Shown here: positions 20,690-31,831 of the stretch, in pieces
Layout of the letters: the number at the start of each line of letters is the position of its first letter
Numbering within the stretch: position 1 is the first letter of the stretch
Source of the DNA: Sepiola atlantica
Lineage: Eukaryota > Mollusca > Cephalopoda > Sepiida > Sepiolidae
DNA length: 64,000 nt
Reading direction: 5' to 3'
NCBI GenBank assembly: GCA_963556195.1
Contig: OY744517.1
Span: 85,561,714 to 85,625,713, forward strand
Notes under the pieces: generated by a model
What the model was told of the DNA's origin: nothing
The model's input: only the letters and a program-made list of their open reading frames with translations
Databases searched by the model: none
Program-made: the position numbers and the translations under genes

Positions 20690-21127
20690 TTTCTACAGCC
20701 CTTTCCTTATTTTTATGGAAGGTACTCGACTGAGCTCCATCTGTGGTTCATCGTTATAAGACATTAACAGCAAGAATTCGTCTTGCTACAACAACTAAAA
20801 AGAACTTTATTTTCTTCCTCCTTGTGCCTAAAATCAAAAAGAATTTCTATAAACAGTTTCTTTCCAAGAACTTCCCTTTTGTACAAACGTTAACACGGAA
20901 CTACTACCCTGCAAACTACAACATGGGCGTCTTGAAATCCAAAGTCAACAAATACTTGTCATAAACCGTCTGAATGAGTAATCAAATTTTGTTCATTCCA
21001 TTTATAATTTTAAATCATCTTATAATATTATCATCATTCAACTGATAATCCATCAATCTCATTAATCCTTATCTTCAATAGATTTTTGGCCTTGATGAGT
21101 TGTGACATTAGTAAAAAAAAAAAAAAA
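20690..21127 (+). pseudogene. LINE F: LINE 3' end with poly(A)
   Basis: A plus-strand frame ends NYYPANYNMGVLKSKVNKYLS. This matches the terminal 'FP-x-Y/D-N/D...FK-x-x-V-N-x-L' pattern also seen in LINEs D and E (FPDGTDIQKFKINVNRHL). It is followed by about 150 nt of 3' UTR and an A tract at 21113-21127. Extremely 5'-truncated and dead. Confidence 0.6.
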
Positions 21128-22563
21128 TTCAAGACTGCTATATTTATGGTTGTTAATTTTGAAACTATGAACTGTTAATCTTATTTGAAAATAGTGTTGG
21201 GAATTGTTTTGAAATTTTTGAACATGTTATTTAAGATACAGAGGTAAAAGGCACCACTCCATTTTTATTTAGGAACGTGAAGTGGAGTCAACTCAACTCC
21301 AATTTGGGGTTGGCAATATAGAGCGATAAAAGCTCCAGATTTAGTGGAGTGTGTAAAGCCCTGGGCCTCAGTTAATTGCAATGCTACATGTTACTCTATT
21401 TGAAATAGGACTGTGACAATATCTACCCTATGAGACATTTGAACAACTATGTTAATTATATCTGAAATTGCAAACCTAACAAGAAAACGTATTCCCTTTT
21501 TTTCTCAAAATTGATAGAAATGATAAAAAAAAGCTAATACTTCGTAAACTAAATATTTTTGTAGAATAAATAGATCGGAAATACTTTTACCAAAATATAC
21601 ACTGAAGAAAATGGCCTGTCAAAAGAAATCATCACAGCTTACATTAATATGCATTATAAATCTATATCTGGGCTTGAACACTGTGTGTCTTAATTTCTTG
21701 CTAACATTGACTATAGAGATAATATTAAGATAAATGACGAAAACACTTTCTACCAATTCAACAAATGTTATTTATTTATTTATAGGTTGGTGAAAAAGAA
21801 AGTAATAAATTTATTTTTTACAAATGTGTTACCAAATAAAAAGTCTGTAAAATGTTTTCAAACTTCTTTTTCGAACACTGATTGAAGTAAGATTATTTAA
21901 ATATTCATAAGAAATAATAGGCTGAAAATAGGATGCCTGAGAATTATTGAATTATAGATTCTCATTGGTTATGAAATATATTCTTCTTTTGTTTGTTAAA
22001 TAATTTTGGAGGGAAAGATTAAAATATTTGAGCCTTCAATTGAAAACTATAATTGAAGTAAAGACAGCAACGCTTAACTGGACGCTGATTGGCTAAAATA
22101 TATAAATAAACAGATGAAAATAGTCTAACTTCTTGAAGCCTTAATTTTCATAAAAATAAGTAAAAAAAACCTATTTATTTTTTGATAGTGACAAACTATA
22201 GTTATGGGTTTGTATGCATGGTTAAAATAATGCTTCTGAAGAATATAAATATTGGATATTCTCATTCTTTCAACAGAGACAATATGTGAGTAGGGAATCC
22301 AGCGAATTTCCTAAATACATTGGAACCAAAAGATATTTCGTGTATATGCACCTCTTGGCAATGAAAGATGATAAATAGGCCAAAATATACATTTATTACT
22401 CGTTTTTCTTAAACTATAACACAATACAAAAGAGACATACAAGGGAGATTGTACATATATTTACACAAGTCCCAAATATAATTAAATAGAACACTACTGC
22501 AATAATAAGAAAGTCGTGCAAAGCTACAAGGAAAACTTACAGTAGCCCCATAGAATGTTCGTC
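21128..22563. other. AT-rich, nothing recognised
   Basis: Long AT-rich interval without frames, tandem structure or familiar repeats. Confidence 0.45.
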
Positions 22564-22778
22564 TGTAGAGACCGTGTCAAGCGACCAGCGACCAGTAAGC
22601 AAAATGCAGGAAGGATCATGGTCTAACTCTCAGACCTGGGTGTAATCACGAGATCAGTCGTGAGGTCTTGCATTCTCCTTTTATATCAAAAAGGGTTCCT
22701 GACTCATTTTTCAGAGAGCCACAACATTGGCCTCAAAACTCCATTCTCCCAAAACGAGATAACTGTGTCGTCTCTACA
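22564..22778 (+). repeat. possible solo LTR
   Basis: Starts TGTAGAGAC and ends GTCTCTACA (perfect 9-bp inverted termini of TG...CA type), 215 bp long, with a TATA-like 'ttttatatcaaaaaggg' inside. No target duplication is visible, so this is weak. Confidence 0.25.
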
Positions 22779-23684
22779 CATTCTGTAATGTTTAAACATG
22801 CCAGATGTATTATTTGTAATATCTATTATTTCTACTGAAAGTAATTAACAGAAAATTATCACAAACTATTTAATATGTTAAGATATATGGTGAATAGAAT
22901 AGGTTTAAAACATGGATCACCTTTTACCAGCTTTCAACGCCCTGTTAGATATATGGAACCAAGAGAGCAAGCATTTCGATGCCCAATCTGTCTGGTGATT
23001 GAAGAAAACAGAAACTGATTCTAATTGTTTCCTCTTTTCACACATGCATGCTGATTGTATCACTTGACCTTTGAATCTATTTGTTGCATTGCTGATGTAT
23101 TCTGTGACTTTTGTGTTCATATCCTGTTGTAAAGGTCAGTCACATATTGTTTTCTCATGTACTTTCGTTAGTATGGCATGATGCTGCTGACACCGAAAGA
23201 TATTGATTTCAGAGACATGTCTATTCAGCAGATAATTTATTTTTATCTGAGTTTTCTCTCACTACAGAAAAACTAAGTAATGGGCTATGTCAGTGTATGT
23301 CTCAGAGGAAGAAGGTTGACCTTCGAAATGACATAGGAAATAGAACATCTGATTCAGCATGGGTGAGTGAAAACAGGAAACGCATGATCGACTTCTGATC
23401 AGTTTGGCTGAATGGAGGGACATGACAAAAAGAGGACAGATGTAAACAAATAAAACACCGACCACAAAAAAAACAATCTTTCCCAACCAAAGACATGTGC
23501 TGTTAAATTCTCTGGCTATTTCTATCTGTCTCCCATATTAATCTCAAGCCATCTGAGAGTGAAGCAAACAATCACTATGAATGTATGGAGATGAAGAATA
23601 ACGAAATATATTTGAAACAGACAATAATTATGAAATTACAAAACCTATGTACAGATAAGAAATACATTTGTTTTCATAATTTTA
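22779..23684. other. no gene recognised
   Basis: Open frames of 60-75 codons lack any family resemblance. No repeat family was identified. Confidence 0.4.
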
Positions 23685-23689
23685 TAGAA

Positions 23690-23821
23690 CCAGGAGGGAC
23701 CAAATGAAAGCTGGGAACATCCATAATGAAAGTGATCCTATGGATCCAACTGGATTCGAACTTGGAAAACCTTGTTCGTCAGTCCGTGGCACTAACCACT
23801 TCACCATATTCACCTCCCATA
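23690..23821 (-). mobile_element. tRNA-derived SINE fragment
   Basis: Same family as 18016-18214: the plus strand shows 'ccaactggattcgaacttgg' (box B complement) and 'gtggcactaaccacttcacc' (box A complement). The body is shortened. Confidence 0.75.
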
Positions 23822-23904
23822 ACACTTATTGAGACATTTTTAGAAACGGATTTGTTATAAGTGCTGAAATGGATAATAATGCAAACTGATGATCTGTGCA
23901 TACC

Positions 23905-23985
23905 AAATTCGAATCCAGTCGGTCGCATAGCACCACTTTTAATTATGGATGCTGGCAACCTTCACGTTGTCCCTTCTATAAGTAC
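23905..23985 (+). mobile_element. tRNA-SINE fragment, opposite orientation
   Basis: 'ttcgaatccagtcggtcgca' (box B) followed by 'atggatgctggcaacctt' matches the body after box B of the nested SINE. The head is missing. Confidence 0.6.
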
Positions 23986-24224
23986 TGTATTCTAGAAAAA
24001 GAATCAAGGAAATCAATGCCAACAACAGAATCAAGCTGATCAAGAAAGTCGTACTATAACGATTCATATGAATTTATGTAGTAATTTTGGTTCCAAGTTG
24101 TAGAAGCAAGCTGCCTTGCTGCTAGTCCTGTCATAGGCGTTACGTTGGTTGTAACTGCTTTTAAGGCGATTCGCAGGAAACAATGAAGATTTTATTTTTA
24201 TTATCAAATAAACATGAGAGTGGA

Positions 24225-24460
24225 CCTGAGATAAATGGTAACTAAGGGATGACTCTACACTCACACTCCGAGAATTATCAAATGGAACCGGACATAGTTT
24301 CTTGTCATACTCAAGATATATTCTATTTAATACATACATGTGACTGATCACAGTGGACTTGGAAGTAATGGAAACTATGAGATTACGTCACATTCTTCAT
24401 AGTTCCCGAATTGGAGTCTCACCACCCGATTTAATTTGAGGTCACATCCAGAATTGAGTT
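24225..24460. repeat. dispersed repeat Y, copies 2 and 3
   Basis: Two units ('gtggacctgagataaatggt' and 'cttggaagtaatggaaacta...gttcccgaattggagtctca') related to 19890-20030. Confidence 0.5.
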
Positions 24461-25195
24461 AAGGTAGACAGTTTGAGTAGTTGACTGAGTTGGAGAGGTT
24501 AAGGTATGTAGAAGAAAAAAATAGTAACGGTTGTATAGATGAATTTTGGGATGTTAGTGTGGATGCGGTGCAGACACCTTGCTCAAGGGGGTCTAAGACA
24601 GTTTAGTGTATCGCCTGGAACTAAATAAACATTTGCAATTGTTTAAAAAAATAAGAAAAGCAAAAGAAGAGATTTTAAATCTATAGATTTGCCGAAACTA
24701 ACAACAAACAAATTATTTTTTTCTTAATCTTTTGTTAATATAAAATAAAAACGAAAGTTTGATTTGTGTATTAAAAGGTGATATAAGATAATAGAGAAGC
24801 ATACGAAGTGAATAGAGTGTTAAAGGCAACAGTTGTTCAAAGAGTTGATATAGAAGTTTTTTCACAAAATAATAACAAATAAAATGAAAGAATAATCGTA
24901 AACCTGAGAAGTCTTGTAGAAATGTTGAACAACATGCATATTGTTATGCCCGTATAACATGATAAAAAAAATAAACAAAAATCAGAGCTAAAAGATTCAC
25001 CAAATTCAAAACACATATTCTCTCAGGTTTTCCACATTCGACGAAACGAAGTAGTTATACAAACAATAGACACGAGCGTGAAATTTCAAAGCACAATTTA
25101 ATTATAATAATAAAAGTTTTAAAAAGTTAACGTGCGTATGCTTGAATTATAGTCATGGATTAGAGTTATAATGGAAGTACTTAGCTTTGGTGATT
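24461..25195. other. no gene recognised
   Basis: AT-rich with A-runs. A segment ending 'aactaaataaacatttgcaa' near 24630 looks like a polyadenylated transcript end but has no coding part. Confidence 0.4.
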
Positions 25196-25915
25196 CTTTT
25201 TTTAATTTTTTTTTTTTTAATGTAGTTCACCCCAAACAAGGCAGGCCGCCACTGAAGACGTAAGGGGCTACTGAAAAGAAAGAAAAGGGGAGAAGGTTGG
25301 GGGGGGGGGTCAACCTAAACTGGGATCTGCGCAGCGAGATGTCTGTTTACATTAATTTTAAATTTCTGCATGTCAGTACTGTCGGGGGAAAAAGGGGGCA
25401 GCGAAGGAGTTCCAGAGGCCAGCAGCACGAGGAAAGAAGCTATTTGAGTAGAAAGCTCTCCGGCATCTGGGGGCCTCCACAGTGAATGGATGGGATTTAG
25501 TTGGTTGTCGAGTTGGTCTAGTGAATTTACGTCGAGGGGGCACCAGAATAGCCAATTCATCGGAGCATAATCCATTGAAGTATTTGTAAAATAAGCACAA
25601 GGATGCTACATTGCGGCGATGGGGCAGGGACTGGAGCTTGGTTGACAGTGAGGGACCTATTAGGTTGGCGACTCTTTTCTGGATCTTGTCAAGGAGGGAG
25701 AGCTTGGTTGACAGTATGGGACCTATTAGGTTGGCGACTCTTTTTTGGACCTTGTCAAGGGGGAAGAGAATAGTAGATGATGCACCAGCCCAGATGTGGC
25801 AACAATACTCCATGCATGGGCGGATGGTGGCTTTGTAGACATAGAGGATAATGTGAGGTGTGAGGAGTTTACTAGCACGGCAGAGGGAGCCCACCTTCTT
25901 TGCGACAGCCTTGGC
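25196..25915 (-). pseudogene. LINE D: RT C-terminal end with 3' UTR and poly(A)
   Basis: The minus strand encodes ATIRPCMEYCCHIWAGA (post-RT 'LEY...W' box), VQKRVANLIG, HRRNVASLCLFYKYFNGLCS, then FFPRAAGLWNS and the C-terminus PRQY/...INVNRHLAAQIPV in a neighbouring frame. A C-homopolymer and an A-rich tail (25198-25218) complete the 3' end. A 66-bp internal duplication repeats the residues LLDK-x-QKRVANLIGP-x-LSTKL. 5'-truncated, one frameshift. LINE E (28775-29165) is the same family. Confidence 0.85.
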
Positions 25916-26516
25916 AATTAAAATGAAATAATAAAAGAAAAATGAGCTGGTAATGCATCTTTTGTATTTCCCTTTTCTTTTTATATTTGGTTACTTTTCT
26001 TTCTTTTCCTTTTTTCATACAATATTCATTCATAAAGCCTTTCTTCATTTCTATATTATATATCTCTTTCTCTCTTTTCCTTCTTGGTTTTCGCTTTCTC
26101 GTTTACCTTTCTGGGAAGAAAATCTTCTGTGAAGATTTGATGTATTGTCATATTGCCAATCTGTGTCCGTAGCAACCTAAATTCAAAATATTTTCAATTA
26201 GTTATAATCATTTCGATGCAATATTAAAGTGATAAATTTCCTATAAGCTGGATTTGAACATGTGTCTCCGAAAGAAAGAGCACGTGACGCAGGTGTCACA
26301 AAGCTTAGGGAATTTAAATTTCTCTAAACGTGCAGCTCGTTAGTTAATTCGGCAACGATGACGCCTGCATTAGGTAGTTTGAATCCTGTACAAGTCTCAT
26401 TTTTCACTTTGTGGGTTTTTTATTTATTGCCAACCCCATGAACTAAATTAATCGTTTATTTAATGGTATTACCTATGCAAACACGAGTTTCAACAAAAAA
26501 GCATTGTGATACATAC
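25916..26516. other. no gene recognised; tRNA-like patch
   Basis: 'ttagttaattcggcaacgat' then 'gtagtttgaatcctgtacaa' at 26340-26395 are weakly box A/box B-like and may be an old SINE head. The rest shows nothing. Confidence 0.3.
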
Positions 26517-28139
26517 AAGTCGTTCGAAAAAAATTTGATAATATTTTGATATTCTTTCATTTCAGAACTATTTCAAGTCTTTAATCGGAGAAAGTGCAAC
26601 AATTAGCTGTTTCTGTGTACTATTGGTAGGTTTAAGAGATGGAAACCATGGACGACTGGACTGCACCGGAATATGGGAAGAGAGTGACCTGCATGATGAT
26701 CATTCATGCCAGATTGAAATATTTGAAAATCTTAGCTGCAGCTTAGTTCTCTATGAATAGCTTATAGGCCATGAGATGTGAGCTGGAGAATTGCAACAGA
26801 GATGTGGAAGCAGTGGCTAGCAGGAAAGATCATAGCATGCGTTCTGACTGTGTCCACACAACTAAATTCGTGGAGAAGCTGGAAAATAAAAGTGCGGCAA
26901 AATCCAGGCAAGGCAATGCGGACCTTAGCAAGAGAGATGAGCGTTGGAGTAGAGATTATAAAGAATGCATTGAACAAGGATCTTTGCTACTCCTCATACA
27001 AGAGTCCTAAGTACTAAGGCCCAAGAGGACCACCTTATGAAAGCCCAGAAACTCCTCAACAAAACCAAACACCCAGTTGATCTGGGGATGCTGTTCTTCT
27101 TCTCAAGATTAGTTGCACAATGCTCAAAACAACAGGTGGCTAGCCTACAGTCAGCACAAAGTCCTGAAGACTGTTTTTTCAAACTATGATGGATGGTTTT
27201 TACGTGAGTTTCCACCTCACAGCTTCGGCCTGGTGATACCAGATCAGGCTGCCCTGTGGCTCCCTGAGACGAAATTCACCTACATTGATGTTTTTTTTTG
27301 TTTTTTTTTTTGTAAAACTTAATTATGTTCTACAAAACCAAAAACAAAAACAACAGCCCCTCTCCCTTTCTCCCTCCCCTTTTTAATTTTATTTTTAGAA
27401 CTTGAAGCATAAATCTTTTACTATAAAGACCAGATTCGGCATTAAATAACCCAAAAAGGGTTGATATGCCGTAAAACAAAACTACCAAACCAAAAACGAT
27501 GATTAAACATTTGAAGATATAAAGAACTTGAAGCATAAAAACTTTTACTATAATGACCAGATTCGGCATTAAATAACCCAAAAAGGGTTGATATGCCGTA
27601 AAACAAAACTACCAAACCAAACATCTTCGGAAAAAATCACAGATTCAATTCAAATGGCTATATTGAGTGTCTGTCGATGGCTGATAGCCGCTGCATGGAG
27701 AAGGTGTGTGGTAGCACATCATATCTCTGGGAAAGCCCAGAAGTGGCTGTCTGAGAACTTCCACAACTTCACCAGCCCCAACATCTGGCCCCTCAACTCC
27801 TCTTGATTTGAACCCCATGGACTATTATGTGTGGGGCACAGTTGAGTAAGACACCAACCATACCACCTGCAACACCAAGGTGAGTTGGTTGTCAGGATTA
27901 AACTAATGTTCAGGCATCTATCAAAGAACACTGTGAAAGCTGCATGCTCCAGGTTCAGATCCTATTTGGAGGCCGTGGATAAGGCTCAGAGCAGTTTCTT
28001 TGAGTGAGCTGTCTTCGGCAAAAAAACAAACTCAAAGAGATGTACTTTGTTTGTTTAGCATACATTAATTATTGGCCAAGATATGACGTTTTTTTCCTTT
28101 CCTTTCCAAAAAGTGTCAAATTTGTTTCAAACACCCCGT
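26517..28139 (+). pseudogene. dead Tc1/mariner-superfamily transposon
   Basis: Broken frames follow a transposase in order. First is an HTH-linker segment (NPGKAMRTLAREMSVGVEII then KNALNKDLCY-SYK). Next is NNRWLAYSQHKV (core region), then AQKWLSENFHNFTSP-NIWPLNS with DLNPMDYYVWGTVE (C-terminal catalytic box). Many stops and frameshifts. The right end 'caaatttgtttcaaacaccc' before CGTATA looks like a TIR, with a diverged partner near 26520. A 'gcatatcaaccc' repeat is inserted at about 27323-27625. No activity possible. Confidence 0.75.
27323..27625 (-). repeat. 'gcatatcaaccc' repeat, two 128-bp units, nested
   Basis: 'attcggcattaaataaccca' recurs at 27433 and 27561, 128 bp apart, each followed by 'gggttgatatgccgtaaaac'. 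It lies inside the dead transposon above, so it inserted later. Confidence 0.85.
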
Positions 28140-28200
28140 ATATATATTAGCAGGGCTACCCGGCATTTTCCGGGGTCCTAGTAAGAAAAATAGAATAGTT
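28138..28200 (+). repeat. Helitron-like terminal motif
   Basis: 'tatatattagcagggctacc' with 'cggcattttccggggtccta' resembles the TATATATACTAGC-CCGGC 5' ends of animal Helitrons. Only the end is seen; the 28200-28770 flank is AT-rich and unassigned apart from a box B-like 'gagatttgaactcacaactt' at 28711. Confidence 0.3.
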
Positions 28201-28774
28201 AAAAAAGTGTGAGTAACATTTCTTTTTAAAGTTTCTCTCTGTGTGTTTTGTTACTTTTTAAACACATTTTTCCCTACAAATGCTGCTCTTCTAAATACAT
28301 TTTGCAAAAATTTGCATCTGCTTTAATATAATAGAAAGAAAGAAAAATAATCAGCTGACTGTTTGACCTAGTTTCAGCATTGTTTTTCGAACATTACGAG
28401 TAAGAATGAAAGAATGTAATTTTTTCTGACTCTTACATGCATTAAATTGGCTCACCGGTATCCCAACCAAATAAATATTGCAACATTTTCTAGTAACCAG
28501 CTCTAGGATTAAATAACAAAATAAAATACACATTTTTAATACAATATTAAGCAGATTGAATAGTAAAAAAACTGGGTTTTTATTAAATTACAAAAAAAAT
28601 GTAAATTACCTAAATGACAGAAAATAATATACTAAACAATCTGCTTGTAATTGGAAATGTTTACGGTTTATTTTGGAACAAAATCAGTAAAAATGTTTAT
28701 GCACCGGGGGAGATTTGAACTCACAACTTCCACAATCCTTGTAGTAGGTACTATCTGTAAGTATTTAAAAAACA

Positions 28775-29165
28775 ATTTTTTAACATAGTTCACCCCAAAC
28801 AACGCAGGCCGCCACTGTATACGTTAGGGGCTACTGAGAAAAAGAGTGAAAGTTTTTTTTTTGGGGGGGGGGGTCAACCTAAATTGGGAGCTGTGCAGCG
28901 AGATGTCTGTTTACATTAGTTTTAGATTTCTGTATGTCAGTACCGTCAGGAAAACAGGGAGCAGGGAGGGAGTTCCAGAGTCCAGCAGCACGAGGAAAGA
29001 AGCTTTTGGAGTAGAAAGCTCTTCGGCATCTAGGGACCTCCACAGTGAATGGATGGGATTTGACAGATTGTCGGGTTGGTCTAGTGAATTTACGTTGTGG
29101 GGGTACCAGAGCAGCAAGCTCATCAGAGCACAATCCATTGATGTATTATGTATTAATCGATTGAG
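28775..29165 (-). pseudogene. LINE E: same family as LINE D, shorter
   Basis: The minus-strand frame 28879-29133 reads CSDELAALVPPQRKFTRPTR ... FFPRAAGLWNSLPAPCFPDG ... NVNRHLAAQLPI and a stop, followed by the same 3' UTR ('agtggcggcctgcgttgttt'). It is the least broken C-terminus of this family in the window and severely 5'-truncated. Confidence 0.85.
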
Positions 29166-29334
29166 GCACCGTGGAAAGTACAAAATGACGATGCTATTGA
29201 CTATATAAACCAGAACTGATGTTATGCTACACGTAAGTTAAGGATATTCTTGTTATGGAAGACCAATAGTGCTATAACAGTACTTGTTTAAATGCAATTC
29301 TGTTGAATTCAATATTTAATTCAGTAAATGTAGC

Positions 29335-30345
29335 AAACAATAAAACAAGCCTAATCAGTAGTTATGTAGGAAAAGGGTGGTAGAAATTTACACAGAAGAG
29401 GATACAGTAGCCCAGCACCTGTCCAAATTCGCTTTGAATTGCTGCATCGTTGGCAAATTTATTACATCTCCTGGGAGTCCATTCCAAGCTCAAGGAATCC
29501 TGATTGAGAAAGCGGGCCTTCTTTGGTTCAATTGAAATTGTCAGTGAAACAATATCTAATGATGAATGTGTAGACCTCTTTCTGGTGCAGGAGTGAATAA
29601 TAGGCCTTGAGAGAGATGTCAATGGCCATTGAGGAGATTGTAGGCCAAAATGAGATTACTGCGTAAATGTTGGTACTCAAGGGAGAAAAAGTTAAGCTTC
29701 TTGAGTCGGCTTTTGTAGGGCAGACCCCTTGGTCCCTGCACCATTCCAGTAGTCAGTCTTTGAACTCTATCCAGATGTTGGATATCACGTATTAGATATG
29801 GAGCAGAGGCCTGGACACCATACTCTAACAGTGGTCTGACGAGGGAGAAATAAAGTGAAATAAATATTTCAGGAATCAGTTTGCAGAAAGAATGTCGAAT
29901 GAGAAATAGAGTGCTCCTTGCTTTGTTTGCAGCCTGAATGCAATGTTTAGTTGGCTTGAAAGACGCATCTACCAGAAAGCCTAGATCTTTTTGTGGATTA
30001 AGAGTTATCTCTCTTATACCATTTTGAAGATAAGAGTGATCTTCCTTGATTCGGGTTTTGACTATAAAGTTGAGTTCGATAGGAAGTGGAACTCTTCGGT
30101 CACTAAGACGAAAATAGATTCTGTAGTAGATATAAACAAACGTAGCAAGCTTTGACACTTTTGTCTCATTCGCTTCCTTGAGCAGAGCCGTGTCACCGTT
30201 GGAAGTAAGAGCCAAGCCAGAAAGAGCACCCACTGCAATATGGCAGCATTTATCGACATTGATGTATAAGTCCTATTCAATGGACCATTTCTAGGCATAT
30301 TGAAGGCTAAACTTGATGTTATCTGCAAATAAAGACACGTTTTCT
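29335..30345 (-). pseudogene. LINE C: CR1/Jockey-like RT C-terminal relic
   Basis: A 204-codon frame (29619-30233, minus) encodes FIVKTRIKEDHSYLQNGIRE, KDLGFLVDASFKPTKHCIQA, SLVRPLLEYGVQAS and HLDRVQRLTTGMVQGPRG, the standard post-RT segment of these LINEs. A second frame (29362-29622) carries the C-terminal tail. The 5' part with YADD is missing. Matches LINE A at nucleotide level, including the 3' end 'aataaaacaagcc'. Confidence 0.85.
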
Positions 30346-30412
30346 ACTCATCACTTATGACATGTCGTTTATATAGAGTAGAAATAGAATAGGATCCAGC
30401 ATAATGCCTTAG

Positions 30413-30500
30413 AGGTAGCACCACTGTAGCACCACTGCAGCACCACTGCAGCACCACTGTAGCACAACTGCAGCACCACTGCAGCACCACTGCAGCACCC
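30413..30500. repeat. 12-bp minisatellite (gcagcaccactg)n
   Basis: About seven copies with A/G changes at one position (gtag/gcag). Contains recurring PstI-like CTGCAG words. Confidence 0.9.
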
Positions 30501-30734
30501 ATCTCAGTTGACAGACTGTCATTTATTTGAACCGATATGTACGATTACCAAGAAAGGATCTTATTCATTTTATAACCGATTCATGGAGGCCATAAATGCT
30601 GAGTTTTTTATGGAAGTAAGCAGTGATTGGCAGAAGTAAAGTCCAGAAAGACAATGTCAGTAATATTTCATCATTCATTATACTCGTAACTCATTCTTCC
30701 ATCGCAAGTAAATTTGAAAAAGCATTTTTAATAT

Positions 30735-30855
30735 TTATTTGTTTCTTCAACCACGTTTGTGAGATCATCGAAGTTAAGCGATGTTGAACTTGGTCAGTGC
30801 TTAAATGAGTGACTATTTGGGATATCTCAGGTGTTGTATGTAAAACAGGTTCCTT
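30735..30855 (+). repeat. 5S rRNA-derived sequence, third copy
   Basis: 'gagatcatcgaagttaagcg', 'atgttgaacttggtcagtgc' and 'gactatttgggatatctcag' follow 5S rRNA GATCTCGGAAGCTAAGCAG, GGTCGGGCCTGGTTAGTAC and GAGACCGCCTGGGAATACC in order. Diverged. Confidence 0.65.
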
Positions 30856-31742
30856 GTAGGCTACCAAACCTGCAAATACAACAAATAGTCATGAGCCATT
30901 CATTGTTATTTGCATCAATGATGACTGATCGATTTCAGATTCAGATTTACTCCATTAAAAATTAGTCTATTTATTTTCAACTATAATTTTCTAATCATGT
31001 TTTTCTTAGCTATTTCTCAAGTATTTTAGTAAGTTATGATATTCTGGACATAGCTAAAATATTTAAGGAATCTACTTTATAGTGGAGGATATTATCCATC
31101 TTTTAATACATATTTTGAATGAGAAACAATTGCATATAATCTAAAATATTCATGAATTAAATATGTTGGAGTATAACCATCAGCATTAATTTCAGCGAAT
31201 ATTCTGTAGAAACATCTCTAAATACACTACCAATTTAAAAACGTGTTTGTTCTTTTTTTTGCTATGGAAGACCAATAATAGAATAGAGTTATTATTGCTT
31301 TCGAACATAATTATTGTAATTCTGTTTTTTCTTTTTATAGCTTAATCATATTTCAATTGTTTTGTCAGTTATGATATTATTGAAAAATATTGAAAGAATC
31401 TTCTTTAAATTAGCCACTGAAAACACTTAAAATATGATTTACAACCAGTAAATATAGAACAATTTTTTGTTATTAAATTTGTTTCCAGTATTGTTAGATG
31501 ACAGTTGTAGTAGATCTGAGTGTAAGAGTGAAAACTTCCTTCATTTATGACTAATCAAATATAAGCTATCAATCAAAATAAAATATGAAAATATTAAAAT
31601 TGCTCGGAAATATTGTTTTTTTTTTTTAGAACACATACCTATATTTTCTGTAAATGACTGACAAAACTGATATAAACTTGTAATAAAAAGCTATTAAGGC
31701 CAAAGATAGGGGTGAAAAAACGACTCTATTTCATCTATAAGA
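30856..31742. other. AT-rich, nothing recognised
   Basis: No frames, repeats or structures identified. Ends at a mixed (AC)n/(TA)n tract at 31743-31828. Confidence 0.45.
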
Positions 31743-31763
31743 TACATACATACACAGACACAC

Positions 31764-31828
<65 letters not shown>
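31743..31828. repeat. (AC)n-(TA)n compound microsatellite
   Basis: ACACAC then TATATA units. The DD41D transposon is inserted at a TA in its right end. Confidence 0.9.
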
Positions 31829-31831
<3 letters not shown>

